The translations under genes were made by a program, and so were the position numbers. This document shows positions 8,999 to 16,705 of a stretch of 64,000 nucleotides of DNA, one piece after another (positions within the stretch are counted from its first letter, which is position 1; each line of letters opens with the position of its first letter). The stretch lies in contig JAITUA010000019.1 in NCBI GenBank assembly GCA_031286615.1, positions 26,765-90,764 on the forward strand, written 5' to 3'. This DNA comes from Chryseobacterium sp. Lineage in GTDB: Bacteria; Bacteroidota; Bacteroidia; Flavobacteriales; Weeksellaceae. The notes under the pieces are model-generated. The model was not told the DNA's origin. It saw nothing but the letters and a program-made list of their open reading frames with translations, and made no database searches.

Positions 8999-9530
8999 TC
9001 GTTTTAACCTGGTTTTTAAAGTTTTGTATTTTATTCTTAAGATCCTTCAGCATATCCGGATTGATGACTCCGCTTTCCATGTCAAAATTTTCATAAAACT
9101 TAGGCAATGAAAAAGTATCCTTGATATCTGCTGCAAACTGTGGGAAAAATGTCTTTGCGGTATTCATTACATTTCCTCCGCCATAACCTCCGGGAGAGGT
9201 ACTCATCAGAAGCATAGGTTTATTCTGGAATACTTTTACATTAATTCTGGAAGACCAGTCAAAAACATTCTTAAAAGCTGAACTGTAAGAACGGTTGTGT
9301 TCCGCCAGAGAGCAAATGATGACATCACATTCTTCAATAGCTTTTAAAAAACCATGGGCTTCATTCGGAAATCCTTTCTTTTCAAGATCCACGGAGAAAA
9401 CAGGCATTGTGAAATCGTTGAGGTCAATCAGATTGATTTCTTCATCCTGAAAATCTTTCAGAACAAACTTTACCAGTTCCCTGTTGATAGAAGTGGAAGA
9501 CGTACTTCCTGCAAATGCTAATATTTTCAT
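8991..9530 (-). CDS. NAD(P)H-dependent FMN reductase
   Basis: A 179-residue flavodoxin-like protein of the NADPH-dependent FMN reductase/azoreductase type. The N-terminus MKILAFAGSTSSTSINRELV holds the FMN phosphate-binding loop, and STSPGGYGGGNVMNTAKTF near residue 110 is the second flavin-binding loop. It should transfer electrons from NAD(P)H to flavin, quinones or azo compounds. It lies 14 bases after a pirin gene and overlaps the TMEM175-like gene by 8 bases, so it belongs to the same transcription unit. Confidence 0.92.
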   Translation of the reverse strand: MKILAFAGSTSSTSINRELVKFVLKDFQDEEINLIDLNDFTMPVFSVDLEKKGFPNEAHGFLKAIEECDVIICSLAEHNRSYSSAFKNVFDWSSRINVKVFQNKPMLLMSTSPGGYGGGNVMNTAKTFFPQFAADIKDTFSLPKFYENFDMESGVINPDMLKDLKNKIQNFKNQVKTND

Positions 9531-9544
9531 GGTTTGAACTGAAA

Positions 9545-10444
9545 TTATTTTCTGTTTAAAATAGCCTTAGGAAGCGGTACGTATTCATTTTCATCGCCCG
9601 GAACCAAAGGAAATGCCTCATGATTCTGATCATTCCAGTTTACTTTTGCCTGATCTATTAATTCTTTATCAGAGTTAACAAAATTCCAGAATATAAAACG
9701 TTCTTCATCAAATGGCTCGCCACCAAAAAGATATACCGTTCCGTTTTCGCTCATATCAAATTCACAAAGCTTGGTGTCTTTAGCGATCATCAGCTGCTTT
9801 GATCCATAAGAGTTTCCATCAGTAGTTACAGTTCCGTCCAGAACATACATTGCAGCTTCTCCGTAAAGATCTTTTCCAATGCTTATTTTCTTGGCATCTT
9901 TTGTTTTTATTTCGATGAAGAATAACTTGCTGTGAACAGGAACCGGAGATGTTCTGCCAAATGCTTCACCCGCAATAAGTTTATACTGAATACCATCTTC
10001 TTCCCAAACAGGAATCTCATCAGCTTCAATATGATGAAAAGTTGGCTCAGACTGTTCAAGATGCTTCGGAAGTCCTACCCAGATCTGGAATCCGTGAAGT
10101 CTTTTATCTGTGTGTCTTAAATATTCAGGGGTTCTTTCTGAATGTACAACTCCTTTTCCGGCAGTCATCCAGTTAACAGCACCCGGTTTTATTTCAAGAG
10201 CACTTCCAATACTGTCTCTGTGGAAAATAGAACCTTCCAGCAGATACGTTAATGTAGATAATCCGATATGCGGATGAGGGGGAACGTCAAGATTCTGATA
10301 ATCCTTTAATTCCGAAGGGCCCATATGATCTATAAATACGAAAGGTCCAACAGCTCTTTTTTCACGGAAAGGTAGAAGTCTTCCTACCAGAAAATTTCCG
10401 ATATCTGCTGCTTTTTCTTCAATGATAAGTCCAATATTTGACAT
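9545..10444 (-). CDS. Pirin family protein (copy 2)
   Basis: A 299-residue bicupin. The N-terminal pirin domain has the metal-binding pattern PPHPHIGLSTLTYLLEG (two His) followed by a downstream WMTAGKGVVHSE motif with a His. The C-terminal cupin domain starts near residue 180. Pirins are iron-binding; some have quercetinase activity and others act as redox-sensitive regulators, so the activity here is not certain. It is 14 bases upstream of an FMN reductase, and a second pirin lies at 10969-11844 in the same direction. Confidence 0.93.
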   Translation of the reverse strand: MSNIGLIIEEKAADIGNFLVGRLLPFREKRAVGPFVFIDHMGPSELKDYQNLDVPPHPHIGLSTLTYLLEGSIFHRDSIGSALEIKPGAVNWMTAGKGVVHSERTPEYLRHTDKRLHGFQIWVGLPKHLEQSEPTFHHIEADEIPVWEEDGIQYKLIAGEAFGRTSPVPVHSKLFFIEIKTKDAKKISIGKDLYGEAAMYVLDGTVTTDGNSYGSKQLMIAKDTKLCEFDMSENGTVYLFGGEPFDEERFIFWNFVNSDKELIDQAKVNWNDQNHEAFPLVPGDENEYVPLPKAILNRK

Positions 10445-10502
10445 GATGATGTGATACTTTTTAAAATGTTAATTAAATAAATTGAGTGACCTTACTGGAA
10501 AT

Positions 10503-10814
10503 TTAAAGTTTATCATATCCTTCAAATTTCTCATCCACAATACGTTTCCATTCAGGATGTTTCTTAATAAAAGCGAAAACGAAAGGGCAGAAAGGAAGAA
10601 GCTTTTTTCCGCTTTCTTCAATATAATTCAGCGTTTTTTCTACTACGGCAGCCGCGGCACCTGTTCCTGCCAATTCAGGGTCTGCTTCAGTATGTATCAA
10701 AGCAATCTGGTGCGTTGTCTCACGATAATCAATGAATGCATAGTGTCCGTTGAATTCTATTTCAAATCTTTTTTCCGCTTTTACAAGAGGTATATTTTCA
10801 AATTCTGGTTTCAT
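10503..10814 (-). CDS. YjdJ-type GNAT N-acetyltransferase (copy 2)
   Basis: A 103-residue protein of the same small GNAT type as the product of 7516-7803. GTGAAAAVVEKTLNYIEESG carries the acetyl-CoA loop, and GKKLLPFCPFVFAFIKKHPEW matches the family's C-terminal signature. The two copies differ clearly in sequence, so this is not a recent duplication. It lies between the two pirin genes. The family's substrate is unknown. Confidence 0.85.
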   Translation of the reverse strand: MKPEFENIPLVKAEKRFEIEFNGHYAFIDYRETTHQIALIHTEADPELAGTGAAAAVVEKTLNYIEESGKKLLPFCPFVFAFIKKHPEWKRIVDEKFEGYDKL

Positions 10815-10878
10815 AATTTTGTATTAAAAGGTGTCTGTTTTCCAATAGAATAAACAGAACTCAGTTGTAAAATAGCTA

Positions 10879-10908
10879 AACCTCATAGGTTTCAAAACCT
10901 ACAAGGTT
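10879..10908. repeat. Short intergenic inverted repeat (family G)
   Basis: AACCTcaTAGGTTT and AAACCTAcaAGGTT face each other across two bases, giving a near-perfect 14-bp stem. It lies in the 154-base gap between the upstream pirin gene and a GNAT gene. There is no T-run directly after it, so it is more likely a dispersed repeat or an attenuator than a standard terminator. Confidence 0.5.
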
Positions 10909-10968
10909 TGCCATTATATAAAGTTAATAAAAAAGGAATTATCTAAGATTAAGATAAATTTAATTCTT

Positions 10969-11844
10969 TTAATCTTCAAGGTATCCGAACTTTCCGGTGT
11001 TGAAATCCTCAAAAGCCTGCATAATTTCCTCTCTGGAATTCATCACAAAAGGGCCATGGGGATAGATCGGTTCGTTGATTGGTTCACCACTGATGATTAA
11101 AACAACAGCATCTTCTTTTGCTTCAATCGTGAAAGTTTCACCTTCATTTTTAAATAATGCAAGATGATCCGTTTTCACGGTTTCTTCACCATTAACGATA
11201 ATGCTTCCTTCAATAACCAAAGCTGCGGTATTGAAATGAGCTGGAAAATTAAAATCTGCTTTTCCGCCTGCTTTAAGTTTGGCATTCATCATATGAACCG
11301 GAGTGAAAGTGCTTGCAGGACCTTTATGACCGTCATATTCGCCGGCAATTACTTCCACAAAACCATTTTCACCCAGATCTACTCTTTCCATTGCAGAGTT
11401 TTCAATAGCCTGGTATTTCGGGCAGCTCATTTTGTCTTTTGCCGGAAGATTCACCCAAAGCTGAACCATCTGAAAAATTCCTCCTTCTTTTGCCCATGCT
11501 GTTTCATGATACTCTTTATGAAGAACTCCTTTTGCTGCGGTCATCCATTGAACGTCACCTTCTCCTATAATACCGCCGCCGCCAGCGCTGTCATGATGTT
11601 CTACTTTTCCGCTATATGCTATCGTTACTGTTTCAAAACCTCTGTGGGGATGCACTCCCACACCTCTTGGTCTGTCGGAACCATTGAAATGAAATTTTGA
11701 ATTGTAATCAAGCATAATAAACGGATCCATTCTTTTCATATCTAATCCGGAAACTCCCGGAATAAAATTGTGAACCCTGAATCCATCGCCTACAAAGTGC
11801 GCAGGTCTTGGAGATACTACGATTTCTATTTTTTTAGTTGCCAT
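10969..11844 (-). CDS. Pirin family protein (copy 1)
   Basis: A pirin bicupin of 291 residues from the ATG at 11844 (MATKKIEIVVSPRP). The N-terminal cupin shows VGVHPHRGFETVTIAYSG (metal-binding His pair) and WMTAAKGVLHKEYH; the C-terminal cupin contains FTPVHMMNAKLKAGG. A longer frame opens 17 codons upstream, but a TAATTTTG -7 promoter element at 11865-11872 lies inside that extension, so the shorter start is preferred. Predicted iron protein; quercetinase or regulatory role not resolved. It heads a row of minus-strand redox genes. Confidence 0.92.
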   Translation of the reverse strand: MATKKIEIVVSPRPAHFVGDGFRVHNFIPGVSGLDMKRMDPFIMLDYNSKFHFNGSDRPRGVGVHPHRGFETVTIAYSGKVEHHDSAGGGGIIGEGDVQWMTAAKGVLHKEYHETAWAKEGGIFQMVQLWVNLPAKDKMSCPKYQAIENSAMERVDLGENGFVEVIAGEYDGHKGPASTFTPVHMMNAKLKAGGKADFNFPAHFNTAALVIEGSIIVNGEETVKTDHLALFKNEGETFTIEAKEDAVVLIISGEPINEPIYPHGPFVMNSREEIMQAFEDFNTGKFGYLED

Positions 11845-11864
11845 CACATTGTTGATTATGTAAA

Positions 11865-11872
11865 CAAAATTA
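11865..11872 (-). promoter_or_regulatory. -7 promoter element of pirin gene
   Basis: TAATTTTG (minus strand) fits the Bacteroidota consensus TAnnTTTG, 20 bases upstream of the ATG at 11844. The -33 element is weak (TTTTCG). Its position decides the start codon of the pirin gene. Confidence 0.55.
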
Positions 11873-11964
11873 CCATAGTTATGTGCGAAAAGCATTGATC
11901 TGTGTTAAGTTCGTAGGAAGGGTAGGATGACAAAATGTGAAGAGTGAACTTGTAAATTTATTTT

Positions 11965-13368
11965 TTAATCTTCCTTCGACTTCATATTTTTTCCATCCGA
12001 AATGTGCAGCCTTCTGAAAACAAATCCTGATAAAATCGTTAATATTCCTACCGTGAGAAATGTGAATCGAAAAGCATTGTGGATTTCACCATTAATAAGA
12101 TCTGTATTTTCAAAAAGTTTTAAAACAATCAATCCGAATGCAATTCCGAAACCGATAGCCAGCTGTTGATTCACCGAAATTAAAGAGTTTCCGCTGCTGG
12201 TCTGGAAATTCCGAAGGTCAGCAATAGAAATGGTATTCATAGAGGTGAACTGTATAGAGTTGAAGAACCCTAATACCGCAATAATGGGAATAAACCAGTA
12301 TAAGGAAGTGTGTATATCAGGTATCGCGAGCAGGCAGATCAGTGTTCCGATGATGAACGTATTGATCATTAAAGTCTGACGATAGCCGTATTTATCAAGG
12401 ATTTTAATCACAGATGATTTCCCGAAGATAGCTGTTAAAGCCATGGGAGCAATAATCCAGCCCGAAGTTACTGCTGATTGTTTATAAGCAATCTGAATCA
12501 TCAGCGGAAGCAATAACGGAACAGAACTGATTCCTAATCTGGTGGCCAGGTTTCCCACAATACCTACCCGGAAAGTTCTCACCTGAAAAAGGTTTAGCGG
12601 GAAGATAGGATTTCCTCCTCTTTTTGCATGTTTGTAGTAATAATACAGGAACAGGAAGCCCATAATAAATACCAGCAAAACAGGAGTGATATTCTGCATG
12701 TCTCCAAAAAGTTCCAGTGAAACGGAAAGCAGGAGAGAGGCTGCGGCAAATATTAAGAAACCTTTTAAATCAAAATCCACATCATCAGATTTATAATTAG
12801 GCATGAATTTTAAGCCTAAAAGAATTCCTAAAATACCAATCGGGATATTGATCAGAAATATCCAGTGCCAGGAAAGATAATCTACCATATAGCCACCGAC
12901 TAACGGACCGAGTACAGGGCCAATAAGCGCTGGAATAATAGCAAAGTTCATCGCTTTAAGCAGTTCACTTTTATCAAACGTTTTTATCAGTGCCAGCTTT
13001 CCGACAGGAGTCATTAGACTTCCTCCGACTCCCTGAATAACCCTGGAAATAACCAAATGGGTGAGATTCTGAGACAAGGAACAAAACAAAGACCCTAAGC
13101 TGAACAATACCAATGAAAAAATAAATACTTTTTTGGTCCCGAACCGGTCCGCCAGAAATCCGCTGGCAGGCATGAAAACAGCTAGTGTCAGAACATAACT
13201 GATAATGGCGTTCTGCATATTAAGTGGAGACTCGTTCAGATCTTTTGCAATAGAAGGAAGGGAAGTATTCAAAATGGTTGAATCCAGCATCTGCATAAAA
13301 ATAGCGGTAGCCAGAATCAGAGGTAATATTTTCTTTATGGATGTCTGTGGTGTGCTTGCTTCTGTCAT
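11965..13368 (-). CDS. MFS transporter, DHA2 (EmrB/QacA-like) family
   Basis: A 467-residue inner-membrane exporter with about 13-14 hydrophobic segments. Typical features are MLDSTILNTSLPSIAKDL near residue 28 (motif D1 with the conserved Asp), GFLADRFGTKKVFIFSL near residue 74 (motif A) and VIQGVGGSLMTPVGKLALI near residue 113 (motif B). Members export drugs, dyes or organic solutes by proton antiport. The length is close to the MdtD type. The substrate cannot be inferred; proximity to the redox-stress cluster may be coincidental. Confidence 0.93.
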   Translation of the reverse strand: MTEASTPQTSIKKILPLILATAIFMQMLDSTILNTSLPSIAKDLNESPLNMQNAIISYVLTLAVFMPASGFLADRFGTKKVFIFSLVLFSLGSLFCSLSQNLTHLVISRVIQGVGGSLMTPVGKLALIKTFDKSELLKAMNFAIIPALIGPVLGPLVGGYMVDYLSWHWIFLINIPIGILGILLGLKFMPNYKSDDVDFDLKGFLIFAAASLLLSVSLELFGDMQNITPVLLVFIMGFLFLYYYYKHAKRGGNPIFPLNLFQVRTFRVGIVGNLATRLGISSVPLLLPLMIQIAYKQSAVTSGWIIAPMALTAIFGKSSVIKILDKYGYRQTLMINTFIIGTLICLLAIPDIHTSLYWFIPIIAVLGFFNSIQFTSMNTISIADLRNFQTSSGNSLISVNQQLAIGFGIAFGLIVLKLFENTDLINGEIHNAFRFTFLTVGILTILSGFVFRRLHISDGKNMKSKED

Positions 13369-13472
13369 TTCGTATAGGCTGAACCGTTAAAAAACGTTCA
13401 GACTTATTTTATTTGAAGAACCTGCTTGCTTTAAGCAGTTTGATTCTTAGATCGAGAAATCTATATAAAATT

Positions 13473-13505
13473 AAAAAAGTCCTGCGAGATTTCACAGGAC
13501 TTTTT
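13473..13505 (-). terminator. Terminator after the signal-peptide protein gene
   Basis: AAAAAGTCCTG and CAGGACTTTTT form an 11-bp stem over a 10-base loop with A/T runs on both sides. It lies 4 bases beyond the stop of the minus-strand gene at 13509. Confidence 0.8.
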
Positions 13506-13508
13506 GAT

Positions 13509-14321
13509 TTATTTTCTAGGTTTTTCTACTCCTTTCCATTCGTCACCGGCTTTTCTATACTGGCTTAAAGTGAAAGTTTTGAAATCCTTTGTTTTGTATT
13601 CGATGTTATCGGTATTCTGCTCAAATGGCATGATGTAATAATATTCGATGTCTGTCTTATCAGATTTGTTACCTTTTTTTACAGTAGGAACATATTTTGA
13701 AAATTTATAGCTTGGAAGATATTGTTTCAGTCTTGCATAGAAAGCTTTGTCTTCTTTTTCGCTAGGGATGATATCTACAATATTCAAATCGTCTTTTTTC
13801 TTGTCAATCCAAAGGTAATATGTTTTTTCTTCTCCCATATTTCTGTTGAAAGAGTTGAAAGCAAACAATTCTTTCGGTACAAGTTCCTTGATTTTCTCAG
13901 GATCAACCTTTGTGTAGTACTGACCTTTTGAAGGATCTACATACGTTTCAAGGTTATACATTAAAACAGAATTGTTTTCAAATTTCTTATTTTTAAAATA
14001 TTGATTTAAAGATAATTCTGCAGTTGCTCTTAGTTCTTTACCTCTGGCATCCAGTTTTTTTGTTGGATTCTGAGGATTTACATATTTTACAAATTCATAT
14101 AAAACAACAGGCTTTATATCTTTAAGGTGAGGATACGTTTTTAGCTGCTCTGCTTTTACAAGCCAGTAGAATTGCTGGTAGTAATCATCTTTATCTTGAT
14201 CTTTTACACTCTTATAAGCCAAAGCAAGCTTCTTTGAATTCAGATATTTGCCATATTTTCCTTGTCCAAAAGCGAAACTTATGGCTAATAAGGCAAATAA
14301 AACAGTTAGGTTTCTTCTCAT
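13509..14321 (-). CDS. Secreted hypothetical protein
   Basis: Starting at the ATG at 14321 (MRRNLTVLFALLAISFAFGQ) the protein has 270 residues with a clean signal peptide cleaved after FAFGQ. An upstream in-frame TTG at 14349-14351 is part of a TATATTTG -7 element, so it is not a start. The mature part is basic and Tyr-rich with no motif I recognise. It probably resides in the periplasm or outer surface. It has its own promoter and terminator and is therefore monocistronic. Confidence 0.75.
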   Translation of the reverse strand: MRRNLTVLFALLAISFAFGQGKYGKYLNSKKLALAYKSVKDQDKDDYYQQFYWLVKAEQLKTYPHLKDIKPVVLYEFVKYVNPQNPTKKLDARGKELRATAELSLNQYFKNKKFENNSVLMYNLETYVDPSKGQYYTKVDPEKIKELVPKELFAFNSFNRNMGEEKTYYLWIDKKKDDLNIVDIIPSEKEDKAFYARLKQYLPSYKFSKYVPTVKKGNKSDKTDIEYYYIMPFEQNTDNIEYKTKDFKTFTLSQYRKAGDEWKGVEKPRK

Positions 14322-14348
14322 TTTTTTATAATTGATATTTTCGTTTTC

Positions 14349-14356
14349 CAAATATA
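14349..14356 (-). promoter_or_regulatory. -7 promoter element
   Basis: TATATTTG on the minus strand matches TAnnTTTG and lies 27 bases upstream of the ATG at 14321. It overlaps and rules out an upstream TTG start. No clear TTTG -33 box is seen at the expected spacing. Confidence 0.5.
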
Positions 14357-14426
14357 ATTATTTATTAGATATTATTTTGGATTGTCAGTTAAATTATGCC
14401 ATATTGTTATTGTTAATTCAAAAGAA

Positions 14427-14448
14427 AATCCTGTATTGCTACAGGATT
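14427..14448. other. Small intergenic hairpin
   Basis: AATCCTGTA and TACAGGATT make a 9-bp perfect stem around TTGC. It stands between the A1 palindrome and the promoter of the secreted protein gene. It may be a terminator for readthrough from asnB, but it lacks a strong T-run. Confidence 0.4.
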
Positions 14449-14535
14449 GATAAATTATAACTGAGGAAGTTATATGTTTGAATGAAAAAAATATATATTT
14501 TAATTAGTGAATTAATATTATTGACAAGGTTAAAT

Positions 14536-14692
14536 AAACGCTATGGTCGCAAGGTTTATATTTTAATCCCATATATTTCGTTCGCAAGGGCACTTCGTTC
14601 AGCGAGGATATCAGTTTGTCTGTTGCTAAGTGAAACGCCTTTGCGATCGTTCTTAAACACTAATGGAAATATTTTAGCGTACTCTGCGTTAA
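14536..14692. repeat. Long palindromic repeat A1
   Basis: Outer arms are AAACGCTATGGTCGCAAGG and, at the right end, GCGTACTCTGCGTT. The inner arms TTCGCAAGGGCACTTCGTTCAGC-like (14581-14603) and GCTAAGTGAAACGCCTTTGCGAT-like (14625-14647) pair over a ~20-base loop. The same two inner arms recur in five other intergenic places in this window. It lies just beyond the stop of asnB. It contains no convincing gene; frames reading through it are palindrome by-products. Confidence 0.8.
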
Positions 14693-14717
14693 AATATCTC
14701 GAAACAAATAATATAAT

Positions 14718-16385
14718 CTAATACGAAGTTTCATGTACCTTTACCGCTCTTCCGCTTGGATCATTCATTTTTTTGAACGCTTCATCCCATTCTAAAGCGA
14801 TAGGAGTGGAGCAAGCAACAGACGGAACAGATGGTACGGTAGCGGCTGCCGTTTCACTTGGAAAATGTTCTTCAAAAATAGTTCTGTATCTATATTCTTC
14901 TTTGTTCTGAGGCGTGTTTAGCGGAAATCTGAATCTCGCGTTAGTCATCATTTCATCCGTTACTTCTTTTTCAGCAACTTCTTTTAAAGTATCGATCCAT
15001 GAATAGCCCACACCATCCGAGAACTGCTCTTTCTGTCTCCAGACAATAGAGTCAGGAAGAATATCTTCAAAGGCTTTTCTCAATACCCATTTTTCGATTT
15101 TTCCTTCAGCTGTATTGATCATTTTATCTTTAGGGTTAAGAGTCATGGCAATATCCATGAATTCTTTGTCAAGGAAAGGAACTCTTCCTTCAATTCCCCA
15201 GCTCATTAACGCCTTGTTGGCTCTTAAGCAGTCATACAGGTGAAGTTTGCCCAGTTTTCTTACCGTTTCATCATGAAATTCCCTTGCGTTGGGAGCTTTA
15301 TGGAAATATAGATATCCGCCGAATAATTCATCTGAACCTTCTCCTGAAAGTACCATTTTTATTCCCATGGATTTGATTACTCTTGCCAGCAGATACATTG
15401 GGGTGGAGGCTCTGATTGTTGTTACGTCATACGTTTCCAGATGGTAAATTACATCACGTACAGCATCAAGCCCTTCCTGTACGGTAAAGTTAACTTCATG
15501 GTGAACAGATCCGATGTGTTTTGCAGCGGTTTGTGCAGCAGCCAGGTCAGGAGAACCAACGAGTCCTACAGCAAAACTATGAAGTCTTGGGTACCAGGCT
15601 TCCTGTGTATCTCCACTTTCGATTCTCTGGCGGGCAAATTTTGCAGTAATTGCTGAAATTACTGAGGAATCCAAACCTCCGGAAAGGAGTACTCCATAAG
15701 GAACATCGCTCATCAGTTGTCTGTGAACAGCATCCTCAAGGCCTTTTCTCAATTTTGCGATATCTGTTTCGTTTTCTTTCACATGATCGAAGCTGTCCCA
15801 GTCTCTTGTATACCATTGCTGAAGTTCAGTGCCGTCCGGACTGTAAACAAAATGTCCCGGTAAGAAAGTCTCGATTTTCTTACATACTCCTTCAAGGGCT
15901 TTTAATTCAGAAGCTACATAATAGTTTCCGTTTTTGTCCCAGCCCTGATAAAGAGGGCAGATTCCCATATGGTCACGGGCAATAAGATAAACATCATTTT
16001 CAGTGTCATATAATGCGAAGGCAAAAATTCCGTTCAGTTTTTCAACAAAATTTTTTCCATATTTTCTGTAAAGAGCAAGGATTACCTCACAGTCAGACTG
16101 AGTCTGGAACTCATAATCAGGAAATTCTTCTTTTAATTCTCTATGGTTGTAGATTTCACCGTTCACAGCTAATACTACTTTTCCGTCTTTTGTAAATAAA
16201 GGTTGTTTTCCAGAGGTAGGATCTACAATGGCAAGTCTTTCGTGAGAGAAAATCACTTTTTCATCCTGAAAAACTCCGCTCCAATCCGGTCCTCTGTGAC
16301 GGATTTTTTTTGACATTTCCAAAACCTGAGGTCTTAATACTTCAGTTTTCTGTTGGGCATCAAATAAACATACAATTCCACACAT
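14718..16385 (-). CDS. asnB: Asparagine synthase B (glutamine-hydrolysing)
   Basis: A 555-residue cytosolic enzyme making asparagine from aspartate, ATP and glutamine. The N-terminal glutaminase domain begins MCGIVCLFDA with the nucleophile Cys2 after Met removal. RHRGPDWSG near residue 30 binds glutamine, and the ATP pyrophosphatase motif LLSGGLDSSVISA lies near residue 234. Length matches E. coli AsnB (554). It is transcribed alone from a well-formed promoter at 16406-16436 and ends next to the A1 repeat. Confidence 0.97.
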   Translation of the reverse strand: MCGIVCLFDAQQKTEVLRPQVLEMSKKIRHRGPDWSGVFQDEKVIFSHERLAIVDPTSGKQPLFTKDGKVVLAVNGEIYNHRELKEEFPDYEFQTQSDCEVILALYRKYGKNFVEKLNGIFAFALYDTENDVYLIARDHMGICPLYQGWDKNGNYYVASELKALEGVCKKIETFLPGHFVYSPDGTELQQWYTRDWDSFDHVKENETDIAKLRKGLEDAVHRQLMSDVPYGVLLSGGLDSSVISAITAKFARQRIESGDTQEAWYPRLHSFAVGLVGSPDLAAAQTAAKHIGSVHHEVNFTVQEGLDAVRDVIYHLETYDVTTIRASTPMYLLARVIKSMGIKMVLSGEGSDELFGGYLYFHKAPNAREFHDETVRKLGKLHLYDCLRANKALMSWGIEGRVPFLDKEFMDIAMTLNPKDKMINTAEGKIEKWVLRKAFEDILPDSIVWRQKEQFSDGVGYSWIDTLKEVAEKEVTDEMMTNARFRFPLNTPQNKEEYRYRTIFEEHFPSETAAATVPSVPSVACSTPIALEWDEAFKKMNDPSGRAVKVHETSY

Positions 16386-16405
16386 AATTTCTATTATTTA
16401 TGAAA

Positions 16406-16436
16406 CAAAAGTAAAGGTGATGTTTATAAATAACAA
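16406..16436 (-). promoter_or_regulatory. Promoter of asnB
   Basis: On the minus strand the -33 word TTG (16434-16436) is separated by 20 bases from the -7 word TACTTTTG (16406-16413). The ATG is 20 bases further on. This fits the Bacteroidota sigma-A consensus. Confidence 0.7.
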
Positions 16437-16439
16437 TAA

Positions 16440-16670
16440 AAAATGTTTGAAACGGAATGTTTTTAATCAATTAATGTTTTAAAATTAAAAATATTAACTA
16501 TTTGTTGGATTTGACATGTTTTTGATTAATTTTTTTCGCCAGGCTAAAATTTGTGGTTTTTCCATACAAAATAAAAATGACATATTTATTAATCTATGGT
16601 AATTAATTATATGAATTTTAACCCTTACTTTGTGGCTCGAAATAATTTTTTTTCATCATTTGTGTTTTTA
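16440..16670. other. AT-rich intergenic stretch
   Basis: About 230 bases of very AT-rich sequence between the asnB promoter and the terminator of the PNGase gene. I see no coding frame, repeat of the families found elsewhere, or complete promoter. TACTTTGTGG near 16626 resembles a -7 element with one base missing. Confidence 0.3.
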
Positions 16671-16697
16671 CCTTCTTGCAATTCTCATGCAAGAAGG
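16671..16697 (-). terminator. Terminator after the PNGase gene
   Basis: CCTTCTTGCA and TGCAAGAAGG form a perfect 10-bp stem over a 7-base loop, 9 bases beyond the stop of the gene at 16706 on the minus strand. T-rich sequence follows on the minus strand only weakly; the plus strand has TTTTGTTTTT. Confidence 0.75.
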
Positions 16698-16705
16698 TTT
16701 TGTTT

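Noticed and set aside
10482-10853. Plus-strand 123-codon frame opposite the second GNAT gene
   Set aside because: It is the antisense shadow of a well-supported acetyltransferase gene and shows Phe/Cys-rich composition typical of such shadows.
11164-11700. Plus-strand 178-codon frame opposite the first pirin gene
   Set aside because: Antisense to a clear pirin gene; no signal or domain of its own.
14482-14721. 80-codon plus-strand frame running through repeat A1
   Set aside because: It reads through a palindrome, lacks a recognisable protein pattern, has no promoter at the right place and reaches the asnB stop region; frames of this kind arise from repeat symmetry.
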